Part shown: positions 52,591-61,081 of the stretch, in pieces | How positions within the stretch are numbered: position 1 is the stretch's first letter | Layout of the letters: each line of letters opens with the position of its first letter | From: CAVTQZ01 sp963737015 | Lineage (GTDB): Bacteria; Actinomycetota; Acidimicrobiia; Acidimicrobiales; UBA8190 | Direction: 5' to 3' | DNA: 64,000 nt | NCBI GenBank assembly: GCA_963737015.1 | Contig: CAVTQZ010000001.1 | Coordinates: 124,001-188,000, forward strand | The notes under the pieces: generated by a model | The model's input: the letters and a program-made list of their open reading frames with translations, nothing else | Databases searched by the model: none | What the model was told of the DNA's origin: nothing | Position numbers and translations under genes: made by a program

Positions 52591-53049
52591 ATGAGTCGGA
52601 AGGCTGAGAGGCGCGCGCGGCTCGAGGACGTACATGAGCTTGCGAGGGAAATGCCAAGTGTCACCGTGGTCCAGGGATCCACGGGCAACTCTGTCTACCA
52701 GGTGGGTGGGAAATCCTTCGTCTACTTCCGCAATCCACGTCCAGATGCAGCCGACCCTGAAACGGGTGAGCGTTATGACGACGTCATCATTTTCTGGGTG
52801 CCGACGGAGGGGGACAAGGAGGCCCTTGTTCAAGACCCCGCCTCGCCGTTCTTCACGACGCCGCATTTCAAAGGACATCTTTCGGTGCTGTTGCGTGCGA
52901 GCCGCCTCGGAGAGATAAGCCGGGACGAATTGGCCGAGATCGTTCAGGACGCTTGGCTGTCGCGCGCATCACAAAGGAGAGCCACAGCGTGGCTTCGGTC
53001 AAAAGGTTTACCCACCGATGACGTGGAGAGACCAGGATCGTCCCTCTGA
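52591..53049 (+). CDS. MmcQ/YjbR-family DNA-binding-fold protein
   Basis: 152 residues with the MmcQ/YjbR (DUF419) pattern: EMPSVTVVQGSTGNSVYQVGGKSFVYFRNP, VIIFWVPTEGDKEAL, FFTTPHFKGHLSVLLRASRL and LAEIVQDAWLSRAS. The fold resembles a DNA-binding domain, but the role is not known. Lies 46 nt after the hydrolase. Confidence 0.85.
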   Translation: MSRKAERRARLEDVHELAREMPSVTVVQGSTGNSVYQVGGKSFVYFRNPRPDAADPETGERYDDVIIFWVPTEGDKEALVQDPASPFFTTPHFKGHLSVLLRASRLGEISRDELAEIVQDAWLSRASQRRATAWLRSKGLPTDDVERPGSSL

Positions 53050-53068
53050 TTCCATCGGCCTCTGCCAA

Positions 53069-53089
53069 GAACGATGAAGGGAATCGTTC
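53069..53089. terminator. Hairpin between convergent genes
   Basis: GAACGAT, 7-nt loop, ATCGTTC, between the MmcQ-type gene and the ABC permease. No T-tract on the plus strand. Confidence 0.4.
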
Positions 53090-53118
53090 CGTAGAAGCAC
53101 CCGTTTCGAATGTCTCAA

Positions 53119-54066
53119 TTACGCATCGCGCTTCAATACGAAGCGGTAGGCGACGACGAGAAGTACGACTGCCAGGGCCACGAAGATCGCCGCTTCGATG
53201 CCTTGGAAAGCCCAAAATCGGCTCGCAGGTTGGTACGTGAGCGACTGGCGGTACCCGTGAGCGGCCAAGCACTGGACCGTGGCGCCGCTGCCACCGCCGA
53301 ACCGCGAGGCACATTGTTGAGGAATCGCGAAACCCTTGAACCCCCCGCCCACAGCAGTTCCGTTTGGACCCAGGAGCTGGCCGGACAGAACCCAGGCGCC
53401 CTTGGGGCCGTTGGACTGGGACCCGAGCGGATAGATCCTTGTTACCGCAGGTAGGAAGCGTGGCCTCGCCCACATCTCGATCGGCAGTCGGACGGCAAAG
53501 AACCCACCGATTGTCGCTGCAATCGCCGGAAGAACTCGCCTCACTACCGTTCCGGCGGCGACGCCGAGCGCAACGGCGAAGACCGCATAGGCAATGGGCA
53601 CAATGCCTTGAATGTCGAAGGCGGCGAAGCGGGTGTCGATCGCGTTCTCAGGTGAACGCCACCAGCTCACCAAGATGGTGAGCACACCGGCCCACAACAC
53701 GGCTGCGGTGAAGACCCATCCCAGGTTCACGCTGAACCACTTTCTGCGGGTCACACCCTGTGTCCACGCAAGGTTCTGCGTGCCCTCCTCGAACTCCTTG
53801 GCGAGGAGCGGTGCACCCCAGAACATCCCGAACAGCGCAGGTACGACCAGAGTGAGATCCACCAGATCGATGATGAAGCCGTCTCCTCGGAACAAGATGT
53901 CCGCAGCGTCTCCGCAGCTCTGGGTGGCGGCACACGTTGCTTCGAAGGAGTGGTAATCGTCGGCCATGTTCATGCCGGTGATGACGAGAACTACTGCGAG
54001 GACCGTCAAGGCAGCCAGAGCCCAGTAGACCTGTCGGTAGTGGAGTCTCCAGATCAGCTGGTTCAC
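53119..54066 (-). CDS. ABC-2 type permease of a GntR-ABC operon
   Basis: 315 residues from GTG 54066, which overlaps the ATPase stop (GTGA). Six hydrophobic helices: YWALAALTVLAVVLVITGM first, a long extracytoplasmic loop with Cys pair (ATCAATQSCGD), LLAKEFEEGTQNLAWTQGV (conserved E..GT..L segment of ABC-2 permeases), then paired helices to the C-terminal VALAVVLLVVAYRF. Forms an exporter with the ATPase encoded upstream. Confidence 0.82.
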   Translation of the reverse strand: MNQLIWRLHYRQVYWALAALTVLAVVLVITGMNMADDYHSFEATCAATQSCGDAADILFRGDGFIIDLVDLTLVVPALFGMFWGAPLLAKEFEEGTQNLAWTQGVTRRKWFSVNLGWVFTAAVLWAGVLTILVSWWRSPENAIDTRFAAFDIQGIVPIAYAVFAVALGVAAGTVVRRVLPAIAATIGGFFAVRLPIEMWARPRFLPAVTRIYPLGSQSNGPKGAWVLSGQLLGPNGTAVGGGFKGFAIPQQCASRFGGGSGATVQCLAAHGYRQSLTYQPASRFWAFQGIEAAIFVALAVVLLVVAYRFVLKRDA

Positions 54067-54977
54067 GTTGCTGCTCCGAGGGATGTGAGCGGAGCTACGG
54101 CGTCGAGCTCCTCTTGGCCCATGTATGCGAGAACGATGTCCTCGAGGCCGACCTCGTCCACTTGCCACGACGGATCGATGATCGGTCCATCGGCGCGGAT
54201 GAGGAGCCTCGTCTGATTGCTCGTTTGCGTCACCTTTACGATGTTCAGTCCGTCCTCGACATCGGAGAGCTTGCGTCGCGGACCGACAAGCATCCTGTGA
54301 GTAGCAAGGATGTGATCGATGTCGTCGCAGATCTGTGTGCGAGATGCCGCGAGCAGAACGAGATGATCGCAAACCCTTTCGAGGTCGTGCAGTAGATGGG
54401 AGGAGAGGATCACCGAGAGTCCGCCCTCAGCCACGGCAGAAGTGAGTGAAGCGAGGAAGTCTCTTCTGGCAAGTGGATCCAGCGCTGCAACGGGCTCGTC
54501 GAGCAGGAGCACCCGCGGACGCTTTGCCAGCGCGAGCCCGAGCGCGACCTGTGCACGCTGGCCGCCGGAGAGCGTCGAGACGGGCCGATCCGTGGGCACC
54601 CTGAGAGCCGCTAAGCGGTCGCGGGCGCCCGACGAGTCCCAGTTGCGGTTGAGCTGCGCGCCCACCTCGAGGTGCTGTTGCGCCGTCAAACGCTTGTAAA
54701 GGGGGATGTCCTGGGCGAGGTACCCGATGCTCGAGAGGAACTCCTCATCCTGCGCCGGTGACTGGCCCAGAACCGATGCGCTCCCGGCCGTCGGATTGCT
54801 CAGGCATGCGAGCATGCGTAAGAGCGTCGTCTTGCCGGCGCCGTTGGGCCCGACAAGTGCCGTGACATGACCCTGTGGGATGACGAGCGAGCATTCCTGA
54901 AGCGCCCACATCGACCCGTAGCGCTTGCCGAGCGCGGATGTCGCGACGGCGGGAACAATTGGGACGTTCGCGCTCAT
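54063..54977 (-). CDS. ABC transporter ATP-binding protein
   Basis: 304 residues from ATG 54977, overlapping the GntR stop (ATGA). Walker A LVGPNGAGKTTLLRML, Q-loop GYLAQDIPLY, signature TLSGGQRAQVALGLAL, Walker B VLLLDEPVAALDP and H-loop ILSSHLLHD are all intact. The ~85-residue C-terminal extension is typical of BcrA/YtrB-type export ATPases, which confer antibiotic or peptide resistance in other bacteria. Substrate unknown here. Confidence 0.88.
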   Translation of the reverse strand: MSANVPIVPAVATSALGKRYGSMWALQECSLVIPQGHVTALVGPNGAGKTTLLRMLACLSNPTAGSASVLGQSPAQDEEFLSSIGYLAQDIPLYKRLTAQQHLEVGAQLNRNWDSSGARDRLAALRVPTDRPVSTLSGGQRAQVALGLALAKRPRVLLLDEPVAALDPLARRDFLASLTSAVAEGGLSVILSSHLLHDLERVCDHLVLLAASRTQICDDIDHILATHRMLVGPRRKLSDVEDGLNIVKVTQTSNQTRLLIRADGPIIDPSWQVDEVGLEDIVLAYMGQEELDAVAPLTSLGAAT

Positions 54978-55357
54978 GCGGTCTGCTCTGCCATCGAGTC
55001 GTGCAAGGTGGTTCGCACCAACGACTCGATGGACTCGTCGTCCATGCCTTCGGACCGAGCACTCTCGATCCATCTGCCGAGACTTCGCGCCAGCTTGGCT
55101 TGGATACCCGGTGGAGGACCAAGGGGCCTGCGCGAGACGAAGGTACCCACACCCTGGCGGCCCTCGACGAGGCCTTCGTGTTCGAGCTCCCAGTAAGCCT
55201 TCATGACCGTGTTGGGGTTGATGGCCACCTCTGCGACGACTTCTTTGACGGTCGGCAGTTTGTCTCCGACGTCCAGCAGGCCCATCCGTATGGCCGCCTT
55301 GATCTGCTGGACGATCTGCAAGTACGCCGGTACGCCGGAATCGGGCCTCAAATGCAT
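54974..55357 (-). CDS. GntR-family (YtrA-type) regulator
   Basis: 127 residues from ATG 55357 (MHLRPDSGVPAYLQIVQQIKAAI, the usual family start); an upstream GTG at 55390 would place the operator inside the gene. The winged helix reads LPTVKEVVAEVAINPNTVMKAYWELEHEGLVEGRQGVGTFV. The C-terminal ~55 residues fit the short YtrA dimerisation tail. It is first in the operon with the ABC exporter and likely represses it through the inverted repeat at 55378. Confidence 0.88.
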   Translation of the reverse strand: MHLRPDSGVPAYLQIVQQIKAAIRMGLLDVGDKLPTVKEVVAEVAINPNTVMKAYWELEHEGLVEGRQGVGTFVSRRPLGPPPGIQAKLARSLGRWIESARSEGMDDESIESLVRTTLHDSMAEQTA

Positions 55358-55377
55358 ACTGATCGACTGCCTCAGCA

Positions 55378-55399
55378 CTTCTCTAGTCACCTAGTGAAG
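55378..55399. promoter_or_regulatory. Candidate GntR operator
   Basis: CTTC-T-CTAG-TCAC-CTAG-T-GAAG, an interrupted palindrome with eight paired bases per side minus the centre, 21 nt upstream of the GntR ATG and between it and the divergent MMPL gene. Confidence 0.5.
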
Positions 55400-55531
55400 T
55401 CTATGACTTGAGGGCAGCATGTCAAGCCGCCCAGGTCGCCGAAGGTGTGCCGATTATCCGTCGCAGCCTCGTATCATCAAACTGCCGCTCGTCTCATCGA
55501 TGCCACCGACTCTCTCCAGGAGGAATGCTGA

Positions 55532-57733
55532 ATGGCCGCGTTCGCCCGCTGGTGCTTTCGTCATCGAAAGGCCGTGCTCTTCTCATGGCTGATCGCACTC
55601 GTGTTTGTCGCAGGGATCGCGAGGTCGGTCGGATCGACCTACAGCACAAACTTCTCCTTCCCTTCCACCGACTCGAGCGAGGCGCTGGACATCGTGAAGG
55701 CGAACTTCCCGGCTCAGAGCGGCGACAGCGACCAGATAGTCGTGCAGGCGAGGACGGGCACGCTGAATGATCCCGAGATCGAACAAGTGGTCAACGCGAT
55801 GTTGTCGAAGGTCCAAAAGCTGGACTTCGTGACCGAGGTCGCCTCGCCATATCGAAATGGGCTCATCTCTAAAGACGGGACCATCGGACTCGCTACCGTC
55901 CAGCTCAACGCTCAGCCGCAGAACATTTCGACTCACCAGGCACGGACACTCATCAATACTGCGCAGTCAGTGAATCCACGCCTGCTGAACGTCCAACTCG
56001 GCGGAGCTGCGATAGAGAACGGTGAGAATCAAAGTGGGTCTAGCGACTTCGCGGTGGGGGCTCTCCTCGCTCTCGTCGTCTTGTTCTTTGCGTTTCGCCG
56101 ATCATTTTTGGCTGCCCTCCTTCCACTCCTGACGGCTCTTATAGCGATCGGCATCGGGACATCGCTCATCGGAATCTTGTCCCACGCCTTCAACGTGCCG
56201 CAGTTCGCGACGCAGCTGGCCGAGCTCATCGCTTTGGGCGTGGGGGTGGATTACTCACTCTTCATCGTGAGCCGCTATCGACGCGAGCTTCTCAAGGGGC
56301 TGAGCCATGAGGAAGCTGCCGTTCTTGCTCTCAATACGGCCGGTCGCGCCGTCTTCGTGGCAGGGCTCACTGTATGTGTCGCGCTGCTCGGTATGTTTGC
56401 CCTCGGGCTCACTTTCCTCTTCGGGGTCTCGCTCGGAGCCGCATTCGTCGTCATGCTCACTATGGTCTCGTCGCTCACACTTCTGCCGGCCATGCTCGGC
56501 TTCTATGGCGACAAGGTGCTCTCTCGCCGGGACCGGCGTGCACTTCGCTCTTCCGATCGCGTCGGCTCCGATATCGAGCGGCGTGGTGGCAGTCCCTTCT
56601 GGGCGTGGTGGGCCGCTGTCATCGAGCGCCGTTCCGCGATCTTCAGCGTCGTCGGGCTGGCGGTGATAGTCGTCATCGCCTTGCCGTTCTTCTCCATGCG
56701 CCTTGGCCTCGCCGACTCCGGCGAGGATCCTTCGGGTTCGACGACTCTAAAGGCGTACGACCTATTGGCAAAGGGCTTCGGACCAGGCTTCAACGGTCCT
56801 CTCCAGGTGGTCGGCAAGATCGGCTCGTCAGACGATCTCGTTCGCTTCAAGACCTTCGTCGGTGGCCTGGACCACGGCTCCGGAGTGGCCCGAGTACTCG
56901 CGCCAAGGGTGAGCCCCAATGGCAAGGCAGCGGTTTCCTTCGTGTACCCGTCGTACACTCCGCAAGCCAAGCAGACGACTGACCTTGTCGAACACATCCG
57001 CGCCGAGGTACCGAGCGCGACCGCTGGCACGTCGCTCGCGATCCATGTGGGGGGCTGGACCGCCGGGGGGATCGACTTCTCGAACATACTGGCCAGCAAG
57101 CTGCCTCTTTTCGTGGTGGTGATCGTTGTGCTCGCGTTCCTCTTGCTCGCCGCGGTCTTCCGAAGCCTCGTCGTGCCCCTCACAGCGTCCATTATGAACG
57201 TGCTCTCGATCGGCGCGGCGCTCGGTGCGATCACTGCCGCGTTCCAGTACGGCTGGTTGAGGCCGGTACTCGGGTTCGCGAAGCCAGGGCCGATCGAGGT
57301 GTACCTGCCGGTCATGATGTTCGCGGTGCTTTTCGGGCTTTCGATGGATTACGAGGTCTTCCTGGTGAGCCGCATGCACGAGGAGTGGATCGGCTGCAGG
57401 GACAACGAACGGGCCGTAACCAGAGGGCAAGCGGAGACGGGAAGGGTCATCACTGCGGCCGGTCTGATCATGATCCTTGTGTTCTTGTCGTTCAGTCTCA
57501 TCAACAACGCGCTCGTAATACAGGAATTCGGAATCGGTTTCGCTGTCGCAATCATCATCGATGCCTTTGTGGTGCGCACCGTGCTGGTGCCTTCGCTCAT
57601 GCACGTCATCGGCGCTCGCAACTGGTGGCTTCCATCTTGGATCGACCGGCGGCTGCCCACCCTCCACATCGAGGCAGACGAGCTGCACGAACCTGTTGAC
57701 GAACGTGAGCCCATCGGAGCGGGAATCGTGTGA
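55532..57733 (+). CDS. MMPL-family (RND-like) transporter
   Basis: 733 residues with AGGAGG 8 nt before the ATG. Twelve helices in the RND/MMPL duplicate layout: TM1 VLFSWLIALVFVAGIA, an extracytoplasmic domain (about 35-170), TM2-6 with the conserved LAELIALGVGVDYSLFIVSRYR, a second domain (about 385-520), TM7-12 with FAVLFGLSMDYEVFLVSR. The GVDYSLF and SMDYEVF motifs contain the proton-relay Asp-Tyr pairs. MMPL proteins export lipids or siderophores or act in drug efflux. Divergent from the GntR operon. Confidence 0.9.
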   Translation: MAAFARWCFRHRKAVLFSWLIALVFVAGIARSVGSTYSTNFSFPSTDSSEALDIVKANFPAQSGDSDQIVVQARTGTLNDPEIEQVVNAMLSKVQKLDFVTEVASPYRNGLISKDGTIGLATVQLNAQPQNISTHQARTLINTAQSVNPRLLNVQLGGAAIENGENQSGSSDFAVGALLALVVLFFAFRRSFLAALLPLLTALIAIGIGTSLIGILSHAFNVPQFATQLAELIALGVGVDYSLFIVSRYRRELLKGLSHEEAAVLALNTAGRAVFVAGLTVCVALLGMFALGLTFLFGVSLGAAFVVMLTMVSSLTLLPAMLGFYGDKVLSRRDRRALRSSDRVGSDIERRGGSPFWAWWAAVIERRSAIFSVVGLAVIVVIALPFFSMRLGLADSGEDPSGSTTLKAYDLLAKGFGPGFNGPLQVVGKIGSSDDLVRFKTFVGGLDHGSGVARVLAPRVSPNGKAAVSFVYPSYTPQAKQTTDLVEHIRAEVPSATAGTSLAIHVGGWTAGGIDFSNILASKLPLFVVVIVVLAFLLLAAVFRSLVVPLTASIMNVLSIGAALGAITAAFQYGWLRPVLGFAKPGPIEVYLPVMMFAVLFGLSMDYEVFLVSRMHEEWIGCRDNERAVTRGQAETGRVITAAGLIMILVFLSFSLINNALVIQEFGIGFAVAIIIDAFVVRTVLVPSLMHVIGARNWWLPSWIDRRLPTLHIEADELHEPVDEREPIGAGIV

Positions 57734-57741
57734 CGCCGGAC

Positions 57742-58124
57742 CTAATCTCTCCCGGATCCTTCGTCACCCTTCAGGGCTCTGCGGACCACTTGTAAAAGGG
57801 TGGGGGGCGTTACGGGTTTCTGGAGATACATGAGCACCTTCGAACGCCTGTGCATGATCTCATCGTCGTAGTCGTGCCCAGTGATCAGAATCGTCGGGGG
57901 AGGGTCTTCGATCTGGTCTAGGAACCAGAGGCCGCTGCGATCCGGTAGGTAGATATCCAGTAGGACCGCACCGACTCTCGAGGGAATTGAGTGTGTCGAT
58001 GGCTTGAAGGGTGTTGCGCGCTTCGGCGACACGATATTGCGCGTGGCGGAGGATCGCTACATAGCTTGTCCGAAGCGCTTCGTCGTCTTCGACGACCAGT
58101 AGGTCAATTTCGCGGTTGGGTCAC
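57742..58124 (-). pseudogene. Single-domain response regulator, frameshifted
   Basis: The first half, LLVVEDDEALRTSYVAILRHAQYRVAEARNTLQAID (phospho-acidic pocket), is in a different frame from the second half, VGAVLLDIYLPDRSGLWFLDQI (phospho-Asp), TILITGHDYDDEIM (Thr), YLQKPVTPPTLL (Lys). The break is near 57975. The start is also unclear: GTG 58124 is one frame off. All receiver residues survive, so either a decayed or a mis-sequenced CheY-like protein. No output domain. Confidence 0.7.
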
Positions 58125-58204
58125 TCAGAGATTGAGCCTACTGGCGCGGCTCGCCCAAGCCTTTGAGCAGTTGCCGGGCCCGGTGGCGTCGGACAGGCTT
58201 GACC

Positions 58205-58579
58205 ATGGCCATTGAGGTCCTCTTCGCCAGTTTGCCGGTGGCGGATCTCGAAGTTTCGCTGGACTGGTACGAGCGTCTTTTCGGGCGCCGGCCGGACATC
58301 GTTCCCAACGAGAGCGAGGTCATGTGGCGCGCGGCCGAGAACGGGTGGATCTATGTCGTCGAAGACAAGATGCGTGCCGGCCGCACCGTTGTGACCATCT
58401 CCGTCAGTGACCTGGAACGATGCGTCGCTGACCTCCAGAGCCGGGGCATCAGGACCGGACCGATCGAGGCCGTCGGTGACGCCGGGAGAAAGGCCGTCGT
58501 AAGGGACGCCGACGGGAACGTGATCAGTTGGATCGAGGTGGGCAAAGGGGTCCACGCCGACGCTTCTTCAACGACGTGA
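58205..58579 (+). CDS. Glyoxalase/VOC-superfamily protein
   Basis: 124 residues from ATG 58205: two beta-alpha-beta-beta-beta modules (VLFASLPVADLEVSLDWYERLFGRRPDIVPNESEVMW.. and RTVVTISVSDLERCVADLQSRGIRTGPIEAV..VVRDADGNVISWIEV). Metal ligands are not complete by eye, so it could be an isomerase, dioxygenase or binding protein. Its 3' end overlaps the convergent SRPBCC gene by 12 nt. Confidence 0.8.
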   Translation: MAIEVLFASLPVADLEVSLDWYERLFGRRPDIVPNESEVMWRAAENGWIYVVEDKMRAGRTVVTISVSDLERCVADLQSRGIRTGPIEAVGDAGRKAVVRDADGNVISWIEVGKGVHADASSTT

Positions 58580-59107
58580 GCGGGGGCGATCGGGTTGGCC
58601 GCCCTTGAAGCCAGGCGGCGGACCCTCCTGAGGACCAAGAACCGGCTCAAACTGCGCGCGATACATCTCGAAGCGCGATTGCCACGATTCCGGCGAGGGT
58701 TCACTTTGGGCGAGGCGATCGAGGCAATCTTCCCATCCAGCAGCGGTTCGCGCCGCGGTGCTCGGTGGCAGCTCCTCGGTTAGGACCAGGTGGGTCCCGC
58801 CCCCCTCGGGGGAGAGCTCGAACCGCAGGACGTTGTCACCCCAGGCGAAAGCGAGAAGCTTCGGCTCCTCGACGGCGAGAACATTTCCGGTGAGGGTCAA
58901 GTCGATGATCTCGGGAGGGAACGGGAAACTGATCGCGGCGCCGACGACCCACTCGCCCCCCTCGACGACCACGTCGCAGGGGAACCAGGCACGAAGTTGT
59001 TCTCGTTCGGTTAGGGCGCTCCACACGACCGTCGGTGGGTCGGGCAGATAGCGTTCGAGGCGAACTGCTGGTCGGTCACCTCGGGCTATCAATGTCGTGT
59101 CGCTCAT
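58568..59107 (-). CDS. SRPBCC/AHSA1-type ligand-binding protein
   Basis: 179 residues from ATG 59107. The START-like fold is marked by LERYLPDPPTVVWSALTEREQLRAWFPCDVVVEGG, ISFPFPPEII, EEPKLLAFAWGDNVLRFELSPEGGGTHLVLTEEL and GWEDCLDRL. AHSA1-like proteins of this form usually sit beside an ArsR regulator, as here, where its ATG overlaps the ArsR stop (ATGA). Ligand unknown. Confidence 0.88.
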   Translation of the reverse strand: MSDTTLIARGDRPAVRLERYLPDPPTVVWSALTEREQLRAWFPCDVVVEGGEWVVGAAISFPFPPEIIDLTLTGNVLAVEEPKLLAFAWGDNVLRFELSPEGGGTHLVLTEELPPSTAARTAAGWEDCLDRLAQSEPSPESWQSRFEMYRAQFEPVLGPQEGPPPGFKGGQPDRPRSRR

Positions 59108-59439
59108 CGTCTCCTCCGTTTGTCGAGGTGCACTTCGAGGCGATCGAGGTGTGTCGTCCAGAGCTTGCGGTAGGAGGACAGCCACTCGTCGAGGTCAGCT
59201 AACGGCTGAGGGCGGATCCCGTACACGCGGCGCTGGCCGCTCACCCGGCAATTCACGAGGCCCGCCTCCCGGAGTACCCGGAGATGCTTGGACACCGCCG
59301 GCTGGCTCATGCCGAGGCTGCCGACGAGCTCCCCGACGGGCTGCTCCCCATCGCGAAGCAGTTCCAGGATGGCCAACCGGCGCGGTTCGGCCAAGGCCTC
59401 CAGCGCGGCGAGTTGAGTCACACCGCGAAGTATGCCCAA
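59104..59439 (-). CDS. ArsR-family regulator
   Basis: 111 residues; ATG 59439 (GTG 59421 is an alternative). Winged helix LAEPRRLAILELLRDGEQPVGELVGSLGMSQPAVSKHLRVLREAGLVNCRVSGQRRVYGI. No cysteine pair for metal sensing, so a non-metal regulator of the SRPBCC-linked type. Co-translated with the SRPBCC gene and divergent from the DUF2182 gene. Confidence 0.9.
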   Translation of the reverse strand: MGILRGVTQLAALEALAEPRRLAILELLRDGEQPVGELVGSLGMSQPAVSKHLRVLREAGLVNCRVSGQRRVYGIRPQPLADLDEWLSSYRKLWTTHLDRLEVHLDKRRRR

Positions 59440-59504
59440 CAGGTTATATGCCTGTCAAGGCATCAACGGATCTTACGAGGGCAACTTTGAGCTGCAAAGA
59501 TCGG

Positions 59505-59533
59505 TTGCACATGGAGCAACTACGTGCTACCGT
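59505..59533 (+). promoter_or_regulatory. Possible promoter of the DUF2182/DUF899 genes
   Basis: TTGCAC and TACCGT separated by 17 nt, about 80 nt before ATG 59615. TTGC..GCAA inside it forms a short inverted repeat. Weak evidence. Confidence 0.3.
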
Positions 59534-59614
59534 GAGTTGCAGGTCGAAAGGCGCACGAGCCCACACGACGAGCGGATGGAAGCGATCCCGCAGGCACCCG
59601 GAGGAACGCAGCCC

Positions 59615-60301
59615 ATGAACGACGAAATGGCGAGCTTCATGACCCTGCGCCGCGAGCGCCTGGCGACGACGTTTGCGGCCGGGTGCGTCACCCTCGCCCT
59701 GGGCGTCGTTGCCTGGGTCTTGGCGCTCAGGCAGATGGGAGGGATGGACATGGGCCCGGCGACGGGTCTTGGCTCGCTTTCGTTCTTCGCCGCCGTCTGG
59801 GTACCGATGATGGCGGCGATGATGCTCCCTGGCGCTGTGCCGGCTGTCTCGCGACACGCCCGCGCTGTCGCCCGGTTCAGCGCGGTGCCTACGTTCCTCG
59901 CCTTGTATCTCGGGGTTTGGGCAGCCGTCGGGATGGTGGTTTATGCCGTTTACCGCCCCCACGGGACTGTTGTGGCAGGGGCCGCGACCATCGCCGCCGG
60001 GGTCTACGAGCTGACGCCGGTAAAGGTCTGGGCTCGCCGGCGCTGCCGGCAGAACCTCCGCTCGGGCTTCGGATTCGGGCTGTGTTGCGTCGGCTCGAGC
60101 CTGGGGCTCATGACCATGTTCGTAGGCCTCGGGGTAATGAGTGTGACGTGGATGGCGGTGGTCGCCGTTCTGGTAGTGGCACAGAAGGTGCTCGCGCCGA
60201 GGGCCCTGCTCGACGTGCCGCTCGCCGTGGCGATCGTGGGGCTCGGTGCCCTTGTCGTTGTTGCACCGTCGGCAGTGCCGGGTCTCATGGGATCGACGTG
60301 A
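59615..60301 (+). CDS. DUF2182 integral membrane protein
   Basis: 228 residues from ATG 59615 behind GGAGG. Six hydrophobic helices. The motif FFAAVWVPMMAAMMLPGAVPAV and the second-half FGLCCVGSSLGLMTMFVGLGVM, rich in Met, Cys and His, match DUF2182 predicted metal-binding membrane proteins, often found with DUF899/DUF1326 genes. The metal is not known. Followed 24 nt later by the DUF899 gene. Confidence 0.85.
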   Translation: MNDEMASFMTLRRERLATTFAAGCVTLALGVVAWVLALRQMGGMDMGPATGLGSLSFFAAVWVPMMAAMMLPGAVPAVSRHARAVARFSAVPTFLALYLGVWAAVGMVVYAVYRPHGTVVAGAATIAAGVYELTPVKVWARRRCRQNLRSGFGFGLCCVGSSLGLMTMFVGLGVMSVTWMAVVAVLVVAQKVLAPRALLDVPLAVAIVGLGALVVVAPSAVPGLMGST

Positions 60302-60325
60302 GAAGAAAGACCGAAGGAGAAAGAC

Positions 60326-61081
60326 ATGCCTGATCATCGAACGGGTACACGAGAGGAGTGGCGTCGGGCACGACTGGAGCTGCTCGAGGCCGAGAAGGAT
60401 TTGACTCGCCGCGGCGACCAGGTGGCCAGTAGGCGGCGGGAGCTTCCCTGGGTGCGCGTGGAAAAGGAGTACCGCTTCCACACGGAGGAAGGGCCGGCGA
60501 CACTTGCCGATCTGTTCAGGGGAAGATCGCAGCTGCTCGTGTACCAGTTCATGTTCGGCCCCGAATACAAAGCGGGATGCCCCGCCTGCTCGGCCATCGC
60601 CGATGGGTTCAACGGCTTCGTGGTGCACCTCGCCAATCACGACGTCACCCTGTCCGCTGTTTCGCGGGCGCCATTGGAGAAGCTGCAGGCCTACAAGCGT
60701 CGCATGGGGTGGAGCTTCCCTTGGGCTTCGTCGTTAGACACCGACTTCAACTACGACTTCCAAGCGGCAATCACCGAGGAGCAGCAACAGACCGGCGCGA
60801 TCGAGTACAACTTCCGGACAGTCGACATGCGGCCAAATCCGGACGCGAAGGACGGGCCCGACGCCTCGCCCGTGGGGACGGATTTGGCCACCTACTCTCG
60901 GCAGATGCCGGGCATGAGCGCCTTCGCACTCGAGGACGGCGTCGTCTACCACACCTACTCTTGTTACGCCCGGGGTCTGGATGGATTGTGGGGCGCCTAT
61001 CAGTGGCTCGACCGCGCGCCGTTAGGCCGAAACGAGACCGATTTCTGGTGGCGCCGCCACGATGAATACGGCGTTCAGTGA
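60326..61081 (+). CDS. DUF899 thioredoxin-fold protein
   Basis: 251 residues. DUF899 pattern: REEWRRARLELLEAEKDLTRRGDQVASRRRELPWV, YRFHTEEGPATLADLFRGRSQLLVYQFMF, GCPACSAIADG (CxxC at the thioredoxin active-site position), MGWSFPWASSLDTDFNYDF and VYHTYSCYARGLDGLWGAYQWLD. Likely redox active, but its reaction is unknown. Overlaps the convergent hydrolase gene by 7 nt. Confidence 0.88.
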   Translation: MPDHRTGTREEWRRARLELLEAEKDLTRRGDQVASRRRELPWVRVEKEYRFHTEEGPATLADLFRGRSQLLVYQFMFGPEYKAGCPACSAIADGFNGFVVHLANHDVTLSAVSRAPLEKLQAYKRRMGWSFPWASSLDTDFNYDFQAAITEEQQQTGAIEYNFRTVDMRPNPDAKDGPDASPVGTDLATYSRQMPGMSAFALEDGVVYHTYSCYARGLDGLWGAYQWLDRAPLGRNETDFWWRRHDEYGVQ

